From contig NC_030386.2 of NCBI RefSeq assembly GCF_001625215.2, positions 36,087,296 to 36,151,295 of the forward strand: 64,000 nucleotides of DNA, in the 5' to 3' direction. Within the stretch, counting starts at the first letter, position 1, and every line of letters begins with the position of its first letter. This document shows positions 12,377 through 23,242 of this stretch, one piece after another. Origin of the DNA: Daucus carota subsp. sativus. Its lineage: Eukaryota; Streptophyta; Magnoliopsida; Apiales; Apiaceae. The notes below the pieces were generated by a model. That model saw only the letters and a list, made by a program, of their open reading frames with translations, made no database searches and was not told where the DNA came from. A program made the position numbers and the translations under genes.

Positions 12377-12833
12377 TGTTATAGAACTAAAAACGGGGGT
12401 GAGCGATTCGTGCTTTGGACTGGTCTCGATACGAGATGCCTACGTATCTTCTGCGTGGAGAAGAATCAAGTCCAAAACGTAGTTCTAGTTATGAGGGGTA
12501 GAGCCCTTTATATAGGCGCTTCGGAGTCAGAAGTGGGACGGAAGTACGATTCCGTGTATCAGACTTCTTATCGAAGTATGCCTCGAAGCAAGAGATAAGG
12601 TAGAACTCTTATCCTCTTGTTGTTGACGTTTATCCGAACTTCTGAATATTTATCTGCTAGAATCAGATGTATTATAGAATTTGGACTTGTAACTGGACCT
12701 CTGACTGGGACTCTATTAATTAATTACGAAATTAATTAATATTTAAGAGCCTCAGGCCCTATTTAACTGGGCTTTAGTGTTCTTGGGCTTTTAATATCTA
12801 ATAATAATTAAATATTACTTCTGACCCATATCA
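12377..12833 (-). repeat. 3' LTR of the Tat element (457 bp)
   Basis: Direct repeat of 22735-23191 at offset 10358 with no difference seen by eye. The short open frame inside it (from about 12410) is LTR sequence, not a gene. A polypurine tract (GTTGGGGGGCAAA on the minus strand, 12834-12846) adjoins it. Confidence 0.95.
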
Positions 12834-13440
12834 TTTGCCCCCCAACTTTCGAAAAGTTTTGTAGAAACTTTTCAGAAGTTGCTGAGACCTTATCGGCTCT
12901 CTGAGCTTCATACATCATGCGAGAAAGCTAACTTCTGCCAACTCTCATCATCCAAGGTCTGAAGTTCCATAAATAGCGCAAGGATCTCACCGATCTTGAC
13001 TACTTTGAAATGATTCGAGAGATGATTTGAATTGAATATTGTTATAGATAGCTCTGTTTCGTATCCTTCGGGATTATACTTCATTTTTGATTGGAATATC
13101 GGAAGACTCGAGTCCCTTTTATGACCTTCTGAGTAACTTTCGCATCTTTACGGGTCATTTTTGTTTGTACAACAAGTATCCGTCTCAGATTTATGCTTGT
13201 AACGGTGCTTTCAAGCATTTTCATATTTTTCCCAGGGCTCAATTCAATTAAATTAGAATTTTTACGATTAAATTCCAATTTTCTAGAATTTTTCGAGCCT
13301 TTAAAGAATTTTCAAAATATTCTTTGGAATCAAAATCTCAATTTTGTGATTTTTCCTGAATTCTCAGGATTTTTCTCATATTTCTCCCAATTTTGGGGAA
13401 TTTTTGAATATTTTTATAAAGAATAAAAATTCATCCTTCT

Positions 13441-14243
13441 CAAGGATATGCTTCCTTGGCGTGGGTACCCCCGCCAAGGAGGCATTCAAATAGCCACGCC
13501 TAGGAGACACGTCTCCTAGGCGTTGTTGAGTGTTCCATCATGCGTACAGCCTTCTGGGCGTGGCTATACCCGCCAAGGAGGCACCTTTAGTTGCCACGCC
13601 TAGGAGGCGTGCTCCCAGGCTCTCTTCAGAGTAAGATGTCTCCTAGGCGTGGGTACATACGCCAAGGAGACCTAATTTTGTAACACGCCTAGGAGAAGTG
13701 CTTCTTAGGCGTGGTTGAATTCATGGTCTTCATAAGGTTTCGATTGATCTGCTTCCTTGGCGTGGGTAACCCCGCCAAGGAGACATGTTGCTACACCACG
13801 CCTAGGAAATATGCTTCCTGCGCGTGGTTGACTTTAGGGCCTTCACAAGACTTCAATTGATATGCTTCCTTGGCGTGGGTAACCCCGCCAAGGAGTCATG
13901 TTGCCACACCACGCCTAGGAAACATGCTTCCTGGGCGTGGTTGACTTTAAGGCCTTCACAAGGCTTCAATTGTTATGCTTCCTTGGCGTGGGTAACCCCG
14001 CCAAGGAGACATGTTGCTACACCACGCCTAGGAAATATGCTTCCTGGGCGTGGTTGACTTTAAGGCCTTCACAAGGCTTCAATTGTTATGCTTCCTTGGC
14101 GTGGGTAACCCCGCCAAGGAGACATGTTGCTACACCACGCCTAGGAAATATGCTTCCTGGGCGTGGTTGACTTTAAGGCCTTCACAAGGCTTCAATCGTT
14201 ATGCTTCCTTGGCGTGGGTAACCCCGCCAAGGAGACATGTTAG
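13441..14243. repeat. Tandem array in the Tat element, 113-bp unit with two hairpins
   Basis: About eight units repeat here. The last five are spaced 112-113 bp apart and nearly identical; the first three are diverged and shorter (about 90-100 bp). Each regular unit holds two inverted repeats: CCTTGGCG...CGCCAAGG around a GGGTAACCC core, and CCACGCCTAGGAA...TTCCTGGGCGTGG. Small open frames across it repeat the same peptide and are by-products of the period. Tat elements are known to carry hypervariable tandem repeats between pol and the 3' LTR, which can seed satellites. Confidence 0.93.
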
Positions 14244-14530
14244 TATTCATTTCGTAGGTAATTCATTTCCTTATAATTGTCTTAGGAGCATGTTACCGTT
14301 ATAGGTTGTGGGCCTTAGTCTATAACTTGTCAGGCTTATATAGCTTATTTTCCTTTTAATTTTCCGAGTGTCTTTCAGAATTCTCTCGACTCTTCTAGAA
14401 AGGGTTTATCTTTTCAGTTCCGTGGGCCTCCCGCCCTTTAAAATGCCCCTTAACCGGCCCAAAGCCCATTTTACCGGCTGTAGGCTGTGAACCCTAGGGT
14501 TGACTGGCAAGTGAACCGGTTGAGGGTTTC

Positions 14531-14537
14531 TATAAAT
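14531..14537 (+). promoter_or_regulatory. TATA box of the antisense gene
   Basis: TATAAAT about 250 bp upstream of the antisense-gene ATG, followed by a C/T/A-rich leader (CATTTCACTCAAAACACTTC) typical of plant 5'UTRs. It suggests the antisense gene has its own promoter, independent of the LTR. Confidence 0.6.
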
Positions 14538-14788
14538 CTAGTGACTGAGAGTTCATTTCTCATTTCACTCAAAACACTTCACAAGTCCAAGAGCTTAAAC
14601 ACTCTCAAACACTCTCTAATTCTTTAGTTTCCTCTAGTTCTTTAGCGATTTTCAAGGCGACTTTTCCGGCGATCTCCAAGGATTTCCCAGATTCCGGCTG
14701 ATCTTCAAGCGTTTTTTCCAGTTTCCGAACAATATTCATCGTTTCTCCATCAGTTTCTGGGTTTCATACCTTCATCCGAAGAAGATCA

Positions 14789-16716
14789 ATGGCGGATTCA
14801 TCCTCTTCCCAGCAATCTCAACTTTCTCAGCCTCCCGTGGCTCGTTCTCGCGTTAACCGAGGTAAAAAATCCCTCGTTCATGCTAGCGTTTTTTCTCTTC
14901 GTGATATTCTTTCTGAGTTTGGTCAAGCCTTCCCTAATTTACTTCATCTAGATGCTTATAAGTACCCTTCCCAGTATAAGCAAAAAGATGTAGATATTAT
15001 GGTCAAGCTTTTTGGAATCGAACACCCTTATAGGGCCGTGGCCCCAGGCCCAAATGACCGGGCTTGCTACCCCAAGTCCGGGGCTATTCGAATCTACAAG
15101 GAAACCTTTTATGCTGGTTTTAGGTTGCCACCTCCGATGTTTGTTTATAGGCTTTTAGCTGAGGCCCGGGTGTGTCCAACCCAACTCCAGCCCAATGGCT
15201 GGAGGTTTATACACTGCTTTATGGTCCAATGTAAGAAGCACAACTTGGAGCCCAGTGTAGCTGTGTTTAGGTATCTTTTCAAATTTGTTAACGCCCCAAA
15301 TGATGAAGGCTGGGTCAAAATCCAGTATCGAACATTGGGCCGTAGTATTTTCGTTTCAGACTCGGCCCCTGATTCCCTTCCCAACTGGAAGAAGCAGTGG
15401 TTTTATCTGTATATGGAGGGGGCCGACTGGGCCGATTATTTTTATTCTGATTTTAGTCGGGCCGAGGATGGGCCAATGAGGTCCCTCAAGTTAGGGGTTG
15501 AAGAAGAGGCGGCCATTAAGGTTTTAACGGCCGACAATCTTCACCATTGTTCGCTGTTAATCTCCGAGGCATCGCTTCAATTGCACGGGCTTAGCGATTT
15601 GGGCCCTGAGGGTATGCCCTTTTTATACCTTGCCTATATATGTATATGTTTTTTATGTGATGGCATGGACTGGGCCTCTAATTTTTCATGATCTTCCTTT
15701 TCAGCCCAAGTTGCTTTGGGGAGCATTTTCCAGAAGCGGGAAACCGCTGCGCAGAAGGCCGTGCCCACTGAGGTTTCGCGCACCAAACGGCCCAGGAAGG
15801 AAGGGGGAACTGGGCCTGTAGAGCGGGTTCCAGCTTTTTTAAGCCCACGGACCACGACCATAGACGAGGATTCCAGTCCTTATGTGGTCCAGTGGGGCCT
15901 TCTGAATAAAGATATTGTGGTCGGTGATTCTCGGGCCGCCACAGAGTGGTCCAAGAACGTGGTCACTCCGCGGGATAGGGCCCATGTGGTCGAGTCTTCG
16001 GAAGACCTCCAGATCGAAATGCTGGGGGCCCAAGCTGTGGCGACCGTAAGTTTTCGAAATTCTTACTTAGCAATATTTTTTGTTCCTTATTATTTTCAAA
16101 CTTAAGGTCTTTCTTAATAGTCTTCTTTGTTTCGCAGGTTAACACCTATTTGCAAGCCGCTGTTCATAACTTGAAGGCGGTCAGGGCAGAGAAAGCGATC
16201 GCGGAACGCGACCGCGATCGCTACTTCAATTCCTCGACTGCTAACTTTGAGCAGTTCAGAAGGGTGGAGGCTGAGCTGGTGGCTGAGCAAGAGAAGGTCC
16301 GCACCCTGGAGGCGGAGCTGGCGCGCACGCGCGCGGAGGCGATCGAGGACTACAAAAAGTCCAAGGAATTTGACGACCTTTTGGCGGCGGAGTATGATGC
16401 CAGCTTCCCGGAGACTTTCACCCTGTGTTGGGAGTCGATTATCGCGGAGTTAAGCTCCAAGATAGAAGGGGTTTCACTAGAGAAGTTCCCCGTCCCTCCT
16501 ATCCCGGGGAAGGCTCCTGCTTCTCCGATCGACCTCGAGGAGGAGGTGCTCGGGGATTCTCACCCTGTCGACTCCCAAGAAGGAATCCCCCAGGATGAAG
16601 TTCACTCCCCCATGGCCGAGGACGCGGCGAAGGAACCCGAGAATGAGGGGGAGGTTCCAGAAAAGGTGGCGGACGCCAAAGAAGGGGATGACGTCTTTGA
16701 CGACGATCTCCCTTAG
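14789..16716 (+). CDS. Antisense extra gene of the Tat element (580 aa, spliced)
   Basis: Three exons join in phase: 14789-15611, 15705-16045 and 16138-16716. Both introns are short GT-AG introns (93 and 92 bp). Residues about 30-280 match the type annotated in plants as putative gypsy-type transposon protein (Transposase_28-like), with FGIEHPYRAVAPGPNDRAC followed by GFRLPPPMFVYRLL. Exon 3 encodes a charged coiled coil (RRVEAELVAEQEKVRTLEAE) and ends in an acidic tail (DDVFDDDLP). It runs opposite to gag-pol, converging on it with about 540 bp between the two stops. Antisense ORFs in this place are known from Tat elements, but their role is not established; capsid-like or regulatory functions are guesses. 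Confidence 0.85.
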
Positions 16717-17256
16717 ATAGTTTTTATGCCCTGCGTGGCTCAACCCTTGTAATTATTTAAATTCTAGAACTTGCACCCTTCGGGGTTAAAACTTTCTTTT
16801 ATTTATCTAAGTTAACTTTTACCTTATGCTTTTTCTGCTTTTCTGCATATCGTGCATTAAGTTTAGGATTTCGAACCTAACAGTAAAATATCCTTAACTT
16901 AGGATTAAAATTAAACTTGGGAGACCAAGTCTTAGAATAATCTTCTGATTTTTGTAATCACCCTGCAGGGTTTAACTCTTGCGAGTCAGTATATTATTTT
17001 ATGAGCTTTCTATCCAAAGTGGTTCGTACTTAGGATTTCTAGCTTCAAGCGTGTAAGTTCAAACTTGAAACTCGTGGTTGTCACAGGTGGAAACATAAGT
17101 AAGAATAACTTGAATAAACAAGTTAAATAATCCTCAGGACTTTATTAATGTCATAGTAAAAGAGATAAACTACTTTCGGAAACCAACTACATGGCAGTGG
17201 TCAACATGACCTTATTCTTGTGGTAACTACTAACTTCTATCATCATAGGATAAGCA

Positions 17257-20200
17257 TTAAATATAATACATCTTCAAGTTGGTCGCATGCCAACTTCTGG
17301 GGACTTCAACTCCTTCCAAGGTTTGAAGCTTGTATGAGCCATGGCCTGTGACAGTCTTAATTTGGTAGGGGCCTTCCCAATTTGGAGCCATCTTGCCTTT
17401 GGGACCTACCCCAGAAGCTTCAATTTTTCTAAGTACCAGATCTCCATCCCGGAAGTATCGCTCCTTAACCCGTAGGTTATAGTAATAAGAAGCTCGTTTC
17501 TGGTTTTCCACAATCTTAGCATGAGCTTCGTCACGAATCTCATCAATCATATCAAGCGCAAGTCTCATACCTTCTTCGTTGGCTTCTGGCTCATACTGCT
17601 GGACCCTGGAGGATGTATGAGTGATTTCAAGTGGCACCACTGCTTCGGCTCCATAAGCCAGCTGAAAGGGGGTTGCCCCAGTTGAAACCTTACAAGTTGT
17701 TCGATACGCCCATAATATAGGGAGTATCTCATCGGCCCATGACCCCTGGGCTTTCTCAACTCTTTTCTTCAGTCCATCAAGGATTATCCTATTGGCCACC
17801 TCAGCTTGTCCATTAGCTTGAGGATGGGCAACTGAAGTGAAGCGCAACTCAATCGAGTAATCCTCACAATAACTTCTAAACTCAGTATTATTAAACTGAG
17901 TCCCATTGTCTGTAACCATGACTCGAGGTATTCCGTACCTGCAGATAATGTTTTCCCACACAAATTGCGCAACTTGCTTGGTGGTTATCTTGGCCAACGG
18001 CTTGGCTTCAATCCACTTAGTGAAATAATCGATCGCAACCAATAGAAACTTTCTCTGCGCACTAGCAAGTGGAAACGGTCCAAGGATATCCATCCCCCAC
18101 ATTGCAAAGGGGATAGGAGTATTGATAGACGTCAGCATCTCAGGTGGCTGTCGTACAACGGGTGCAAACCTTTGACAACGATCACACCTTTTCACATAGT
18201 CTTGAGCGTGCTTTAGCATATCTGGCCAATAGAATCCAAGGCGGGTTACTTTATGAGCTAATGCTCTTCCACCGAGGTGTTGGCCACATACCCCTTCATG
18301 AACTTCTCTAAGGGCTTCTCGAGCCTCATCCGGCCTCAAACATCTCAAATAAGGGATCACAAACGATTTTCTATATAAGACCCCCTCAATGAGTACATAC
18401 TTAAGGGCCCTCACCTGTAACTTCCGTGCTTCGTCAGCATTAGGTGGTAGATGACTGCTTTGTAAGTACAACTTAATCTCATCCATCCAAGTGGCCCCTG
18501 TGTCAATGGGGGCAACTAACTTTGCTTCGATGCTTGGGGTTCTCAAAACCTGATAATAAACGCTTCCTGAGCATACCTCATCGTCGGAGGATGCAAATTG
18601 TGATAAGGCATCAGCCTTGGTGTTCTCCTCTCGGGGCACATATTCTACCGAGCATTCTTCGAATAGTGCCATCTGGGTCTTTACGATCCTTAGGTATTTC
18701 AGCATAGTATCCTCACGGGCTTCAAACTCACCATTCACTTGGAAGACTACAAGCTTTGAGTCACCACAGACTTTCAAATTCTTTACCCTCAAGGTTCTAG
18801 CTAGACCAAGTCCAGCTATTAATGCTTCATACTCTGCTTCGTTGTTGGTGGTCGGAAAGTCTAGCTTAATAGCATATTCCACTGTAAAGCCATCAGGGCT
18901 TTGGAGCACAAGTCCTGCACCACTACCTTTTGTTTTTGAAGCCCCGTCAAAAAATAGTAGCCAAAATTCTTTAGGTTTTTCTTCATTAGTAGGTTCTTCC
19001 ACCTTGTCTCCTTGCCCCCCGACTTCCTGGTTGCTAATGGTGCATTCAACTAGGAAGTCAGCTAAGGCCTGAGCTTTAATCGCCGTTCGAGGCTTGTATC
19101 GGATATCGAATTCTCCAAGCTCAATTGCCCACTTGATCAATCTTCCACTAGCCTTAGGGCTATGTATAACATTTCGGAGAGGTTGGTCTGTCAAGACTTC
19201 TATCTTATGAGACTGAAAGCATGGTCTCAATTTCCTCGAGGCCGTAATCATGGCCAAAGCAAATTTTTCGATCACTGAGTAATTGAGCTCCGCTCCATGC
19301 AGAACCTTGCTCACATAGTATACTGGTTTCTGGGCTTTGGATTCCTCCCGAACTAGGACCGCGCTTAGCGCTTGTTCCGAGACAGCTAGGTATACATACA
19401 GGATTTCGCCCTCTACGGGTTTTGATAAGAGTGGTGGCTCTGCCATATATTTCTTTAGATGTTCGAAGGCCACTTGGCTCTCATCCGTCCATTCAAAGTT
19501 CTTGACCTTCTTTAATGCTTTGAAGAAAGGCAAGCACTTGTCTCCTGACTTGGACACAAACCTTCCCAAGGCTGCAATTCTTCCTGTCAGTTTTTGAACA
19601 TCCCTTACATTCTTTGGGGGTTCCATATCTAGGATAGCTTTTATCTTGTCGGGGTTGGCTTCAATACCACGCTTTGAGACCATTAGACCCAGGAACTTTC
19701 CGGAACCGACCCCAAAGGCACACTTAGCTGGGTTTAACATCATCTTATGCGTCCTCAGGACTTCAAAGGCCTCTCTAAGGTGTTCAAGGTGATCCGCTTT
19801 GTTCAAGCTTTTCACCAACATATCGTCTACATATACCTCCATAGTCTTTCCAATCAGATGTTTAAACATCTTGTTCGCAAGGCGTTGGTATGTTGCTCCT
19901 GCATTCTTAAGTCCAAAGGCCATAACCAAATAACAAAATACACCAAAGTCAGTGATAAACGATACCTTGGGTACATCGTCCTTGTCCATCCGGATCTGAT
20001 TATATCCGCTGAAGCCATCCATGAAGCTCAGCATCTCATGGCCAGCGGTGGCATCTATTAACGTGTCTATCCTTGGAAGAGGGAAACAATCCTTCGGACA
20101 AGCATCATTCAGATCAGTGAAGTCTACACACATCCTCCACTTTCCATTGGCCTTCTTGACCATAACAGGGTTCGCCAACCATTCTGGGAATTGTATCTCT

Positions 20201-22701
20201 TCGATAAAACCTGCTTCCAACAACTTATCGACCTCCTGTTTAATGGCTTCTTGCCTTTCAGGGGCGAAGTTCCTTTTCTTCTGCTTAATAGGTTTCCTCG
20301 TGGGGTTTACATTCAACTTATGAGTCATGAATGAGGGATCGATACCTGGCATATCAGCCGCTGTCCAAGCGAAAACATCACGGTTGTTCCTCAAGAACCT
20401 CACAAGCTCTTGTTTCAAACTTCCCTGGAGCAATGCTCCAACATAAGTGACCTTTTCGGGTTCTTCTGTATACAATTGGATTGGAACCAAATCTTCGGCA
20501 GGCTTGCCTCTCTTTTCCTCTTCTTCTCGGACATCAAGATCCTCTATAGGTAATACTTGCCCCCCGGCTCCTCCGGATCTTAATGCCCCAATATAACAGC
20601 TTCGGGCCATTTTCTGATCTCCTAATTCTTCTCCAATTCCGTTCCTAGTCGGGAATTTGATCTTCATGTGGTAAGTGGAGGGGATTGCTTTAAAAGCGTG
20701 TATCCCGGTCCTTCCAAGGATGGCATTATAGGTCGACGAAGCTTTAACAACCAAGAAATTTATCATGCATGTGGCTTGTCTAGGTTCGGTACCCATAGTT
20801 ACAGGGAGTTGGATCATGCCCTCAATCTTGGTTTCCACATTGTTGAAGCCATATATAGGCATATCCGAGGGTGTTAGTTGATTATCGGAGTATCCCATCT
20901 TTTCATAGGCATCATAGAACAAAATATCCACCGAGGCTCCATTATCAATGAGCACTCTTTTTACGGACGAGTTTCCAATCACTGGTGTAACCACTAAGGG
21001 GTCATCATGGGGGAATTTTACCTTCTCAAGGTCGACGTTATCGAATGCCATTGCATAATCAATTTTTGCCCGCTTCGGGGGTTCTCCAACTATACTCATT
21101 ACTTCCCTTGCATAAGCCTTCCTCGAGTTACTGGAAGTACCAGCGGCTGTCGGTCCTCCGGAGATCACATTAATAACAGGCCCTCGAGGCTGAGTTCTCT
21201 TGTCATCGTTGTCTCTTCCACGATTATCATTGTCTCGATGATTCTTGTCTCCGTCTTTGGTAAATTTGGATAACTTTCCTCTTCGGATCAAGAACTCAAT
21301 CTCATCCTTCAGCTGCCGGCAATCATCGGTCTTATGTCCTGTGTCTTTGTGGAATCGGCAATATAAATCTTTGTTACGTTTCTCCGGATCGGTCCTTATA
21401 GGCTTCGGCCATCTAACACTTTCGTCCTTCTCAATTTCCAACAGGATTTGACTCCTCGGGGTGTTAAGCCTGGCATACTCAGTAAACCTCGGCCCCATCT
21501 TCTTTTTAGCAGGCGATTTTTCCTCATCATCCTTCCGGGAGTACTTATTCTCAGCATTATACTCCGTATCATTCCCACGCTTCTTGAAGTTGGTATTCGG
21601 TCCCTGATTGCTCTGGGATTTTCTCAAACTTTCCTCCGCCTTTATATATTTTCCGGCTCTCTCTTGTAAATCGTTCATATTGTCCGGAGCCCTCTTGGCT
21701 AGAGATCGGCGAAAATTGTCATCAGTGGTGCCTTGTTGGAGCGCAATCATGGCTACCTTCTGATCAAGGTCTGGGACCTTCAAGGCTTCTTTGGTAAAAC
21801 GATTCATATACTCTCGGAGCGATTCGTTCTTACCTTGATGCAAATTCATTAGGGAGGCAGAGCTCTTAGCATGTGTTTTGCTTCCAACAAATTGCCCTAT
21901 AAAAGCCCTGCTCAAGTCAGCAAAACAAGAGATAGAATTAGGGGGTAGGCGACTATACCAATGTTGGGCCATCCCACTCAAGGTTTGGGGGAAAGCGCGG
22001 CACTTAATTGCTTCGGTGACGGGCTGGAGTAGCAGAGCGTTCATGAAGGTCCGAACATGATTAGCGGGATCACCCGTACCATCATAAGCTTTAATGGTGG
22101 GGAGCTTGAATTTTCGGGAAATCCTTGCACCCATGATTTCTTGCGTAAAAGGGGGAACCGGGTTATCAGGATCGCCTGCTGGTAACAAGTGAATTTGATT
22201 CATCACGGTTTGACGAGGGATTTCCTCCCTAGATTCTGGGGGTTGCATCCTTGCCTGGTCTCTCTTTAACCGTGCGATTTCCTCTTCATGGGCCCGGATC
22301 CTTTCCTCATAAGTTATTGGCCCCCGGGGCTCATTAGCTTCTTGCCTATGGCGGCGTCGACGGTGCCGAGTATGATCGGTTTCTCTCCTCCTTCGAGGGG
22401 GGGTATCACGCTCTTGCTCCGACTCCGAGGAGTCGTAATCAGTCACGTGCACATAGTCATCACCCGTGCCTCCACGAGTGGTTGTCGTGACTGTTGAGTA
22501 ATGCGTGCCGGCGTCGGTGACGGTTGCAATTACTCGAGTCAGAGGGGGCAGCGAGCCAAAAGTCAGGGGAGTAGTAGTTTGAGCAATGGTCGTACCGAGC
22601 GGGAGTGAGGTAGTCACAGGGGTTGATTCAGTCGAGACTCCGGTGGTGGTTCGACCGCGTGGAACATGAATTTCTGAACGTGGTCCGGTTGGGTTCGTCA
22701 T
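17257..22701 (-). CDS. Tat gag-pol polyprotein (1814 aa, intact)
   Basis: One open frame without stop or frameshift. A proline/arginine-rich N-terminus precedes the gag capsid region (KFKLPTIKAYDGTGDPANH onward, about residues 205-370) and a Cys/His knuckle (CRFHKDTGHKTDDC). The protease reads VLIDNGASVDIL (about 584). Reverse transcriptase has YVDDMLVKS (about 956), followed by the usual RNase H. A second RNase H of archaeal type (LLFFDGASKTKGSGAG, about 1250) is the mark of Tat elements. Integrase has an HHCC finger ending CDRCQRFA and a DDE core from WGMDILGPFP (about 1536). There is no chromodomain. The ATG lies 15 nt beyond the primer-binding site. Confidence 0.95.
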   Translation of the reverse strand: MTNPTGPRSEIHVPRGRTTTGVSTESTPVTTSLPLGTTIAQTTTPLTFGSLPPLTRVIATVTDAGTHYSTVTTTTRGGTGDDYVHVTDYDSSESEQERDTPPRRRRETDHTRHRRRRHRQEANEPRGPITYEERIRAHEEEIARLKRDQARMQPPESREEIPRQTVMNQIHLLPAGDPDNPVPPFTQEIMGARISRKFKLPTIKAYDGTGDPANHVRTFMNALLLQPVTEAIKCRAFPQTLSGMAQHWYSRLPPNSISCFADLSRAFIGQFVGSKTHAKSSASLMNLHQGKNESLREYMNRFTKEALKVPDLDQKVAMIALQQGTTDDNFRRSLAKRAPDNMNDLQERAGKYIKAEESLRKSQSNQGPNTNFKKRGNDTEYNAENKYSRKDDEEKSPAKKKMGPRFTEYARLNTPRSQILLEIEKDESVRWPKPIRTDPEKRNKDLYCRFHKDTGHKTDDCRQLKDEIEFLIRRGKLSKFTKDGDKNHRDNDNRGRDNDDKRTQPRGPVINVISGGPTAAGTSSNSRKAYAREVMSIVGEPPKRAKIDYAMAFDNVDLEKVKFPHDDPLVVTPVIGNSSVKRVLIDNGASVDILFYDAYEKMGYSDNQLTPSDMPIYGFNNVETKIEGMIQLPVTMGTEPRQATCMINFLVVKASSTYNAILGRTGIHAFKAIPSTYHMKIKFPTRNGIGEELGDQKMARSCYIGALRSGGAGGQVLPIEDLDVREEEEKRGKPAEDLVPIQLYTEEPEKVTYVGALLQGSLKQELVRFLRNNRDVFAWTAADMPGIDPSFMTHKLNVNPTRKPIKQKKRNFAPERQEAIKQEVDKLLEAGFIEEIQFPEWLANPVMVKKANGKWRMCVDFTDLNDACPKDCFPLPRIDTLIDATAGHEMLSFMDGFSGYNQIRMDKDDVPKVSFITDFGVFCYLVMAFGLKNAGATYQRLANKMFKHLIGKTMEVYVDDMLVKSLNKADHLEHLREAFEVLRTHKMMLNPAKCAFGVGSGKFLGLMVSKRGIEANPDKIKAILDMEPPKNVRDVQKLTGRIAALGRFVSKSGDKCLPFFKALKKVKNFEWTDESQVAFEHLKKYMAEPPLLSKPVEGEILYVYLAVSEQALSAVLVREESKAQKPVYYVSKVLHGAELNYSVIEKFALAMITASRKLRPCFQSHKIEVLTDQPLRNVIHSPKASGRLIKWAIELGEFDIRYKPRTAIKAQALADFLVECTISNQEVGGQGDKVEEPTNEEKPKEFWLLFFDGASKTKGSGAGLVLQSPDGFTVEYAIKLDFPTTNNEAEYEALIAGLGLARTLRVKNLKVCGDSKLVVFQVNGEFEAREDTMLKYLRIVKTQMALFEECSVEYVPREENTKADALSQFASSDDEVCSGSVYYQVLRTPSIEAKLVAPIDTGATWMDEIKLYLQSSHLPPNADEARKLQVRALKYVLIEGVLYRKSFVIPYLRCLRPDEAREALREVHEGVCGQHLGGRALAHKVTRLGFYWPDMLKHAQDYVKRCDRCQRFAPVVRQPPEMLTSINTPIPFAMWGMDILGPFPLASAQRKFLLVAIDYFTKWIEAKPLAKITTKQVAQFVWENIICRYGIPRVMVTDNGTQFNNTEFRSYCEDYSIELRFTSVAHPQANGQAEVANRIILDGLKKRVEKAQGSWADEILPILWAYRTTCKVSTGATPFQLAYGAEAVVPLEITHTSSRVQQYEPEANEEGMRLALDMIDEIRDEAHAKIVENQKRASYYYNLRVKERYFRDGDLVLRKIEASGVGPKGKMAPNWEGPYQIKTVTGHGSYKLQTLEGVEVPRSWHATNLKMYYI

Positions 22702-22715
22702 GGTTGTCGTTGTTG

Positions 22716-22734
22716 TCCCACAGACGGCGCCAAA
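22716..22734 (-). other. Primer-binding site of the Tat element
   Basis: TTTGGCGCCGTCTGTGGGA on the minus strand directly follows the 5' LTR. This TGGCGCCGTCTG type is usual for Tat elements. I do not assign the tRNA species. Confidence 0.8.
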
Positions 22735-23187
22735 TGTTATAGAACTAAAAACGGGGGTGAGCGATTCGTGCTTTGGACTGGTCTCGATACGAGATGCCTA
22801 CGTATCTTCTGCGTGGAGAAGAATCAAGTCCAAAACGTAGTTCTAGTTATGAGGGGTAGAGCCCTTTATATAGGCGCTTCGGAGTCAGAAGTGGGACGGA
22901 AGTACGATTCCGTGTATCAGACTTCTTATCGAAGTATGCCTCGAAGCAAGAGATAAGGTAGAACTCTTATCCTCTTGTTGTTGACGTTTATCCGAACTTC
23001 TGAATATTTATCTGCTAGAATCAGATGTATTATAGAATTTGGACTTGTAACTGGACCTCTGACTGGGACTCTATTAATTAATTACGAAATTAATTAATAT
23101 TTAAGAGCCTCAGGCCCTATTTAACTGGGCTTTAGTGTTCTTGGGCTTTTAATATCTAATAATAATTAAATATTACTTCTGACCCAT

Positions 23188-23191
<4 letters not shown>
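22735..23191 (-). repeat. 5' LTR of the Tat element (457 bp)
   Basis: Copy of 12377-12833. TG and CA termini are intact. It is followed outward by a (TA)n tract (23192-23239). Confidence 0.95.

Positions 23192-23239
<48 letters not shown>
23192..23239. repeat. (TA)n microsatellite
   Basis: Pure TA repeat between the Tat 5' LTR and the next element. It is part of the (TA)n core of the split Mutator-like element and was the landing site of both insertions. Confidence 0.95.

Positions 23240-23242
<3 letters not shown>

Larger units (their letters stand above)
12377..23191 (-). mobile_element. Tat-lineage Ty3/gypsy retrotransposon, 10.8 kb
   Basis: Two 457-bp LTRs (TG...CA) that look identical bound an element with gag-pol on the minus strand, a second archaeal-type RNase H in pol, a primer site reading TTTGGCGCCGTCTGTGGGA, an antisense gene, and tandem repeats before the 3' LTR. 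This layout is that of the Tat lineage (Retand/Ogre relatives). Flanks are TATAT on both sides (12372-12376 and 23192-23196), a formally matching 5-bp duplication but uninformative inside a (TA)n tract. All coding parts are open, so the copy is recent. Confidence 0.95.

Noticed and set aside
12410..12598. 62-codon open frame, repeated at 22768-22956
   Set aside because: It lies wholly inside the two LTRs of the Tat element; the duplication reflects the LTRs, not two genes.
13824..14304. Series of overlapping plus-strand frames with the same peptide
   Set aside because: They are spaced exactly 113 bp apart and follow from the tandem array; no start context or conserved domain.
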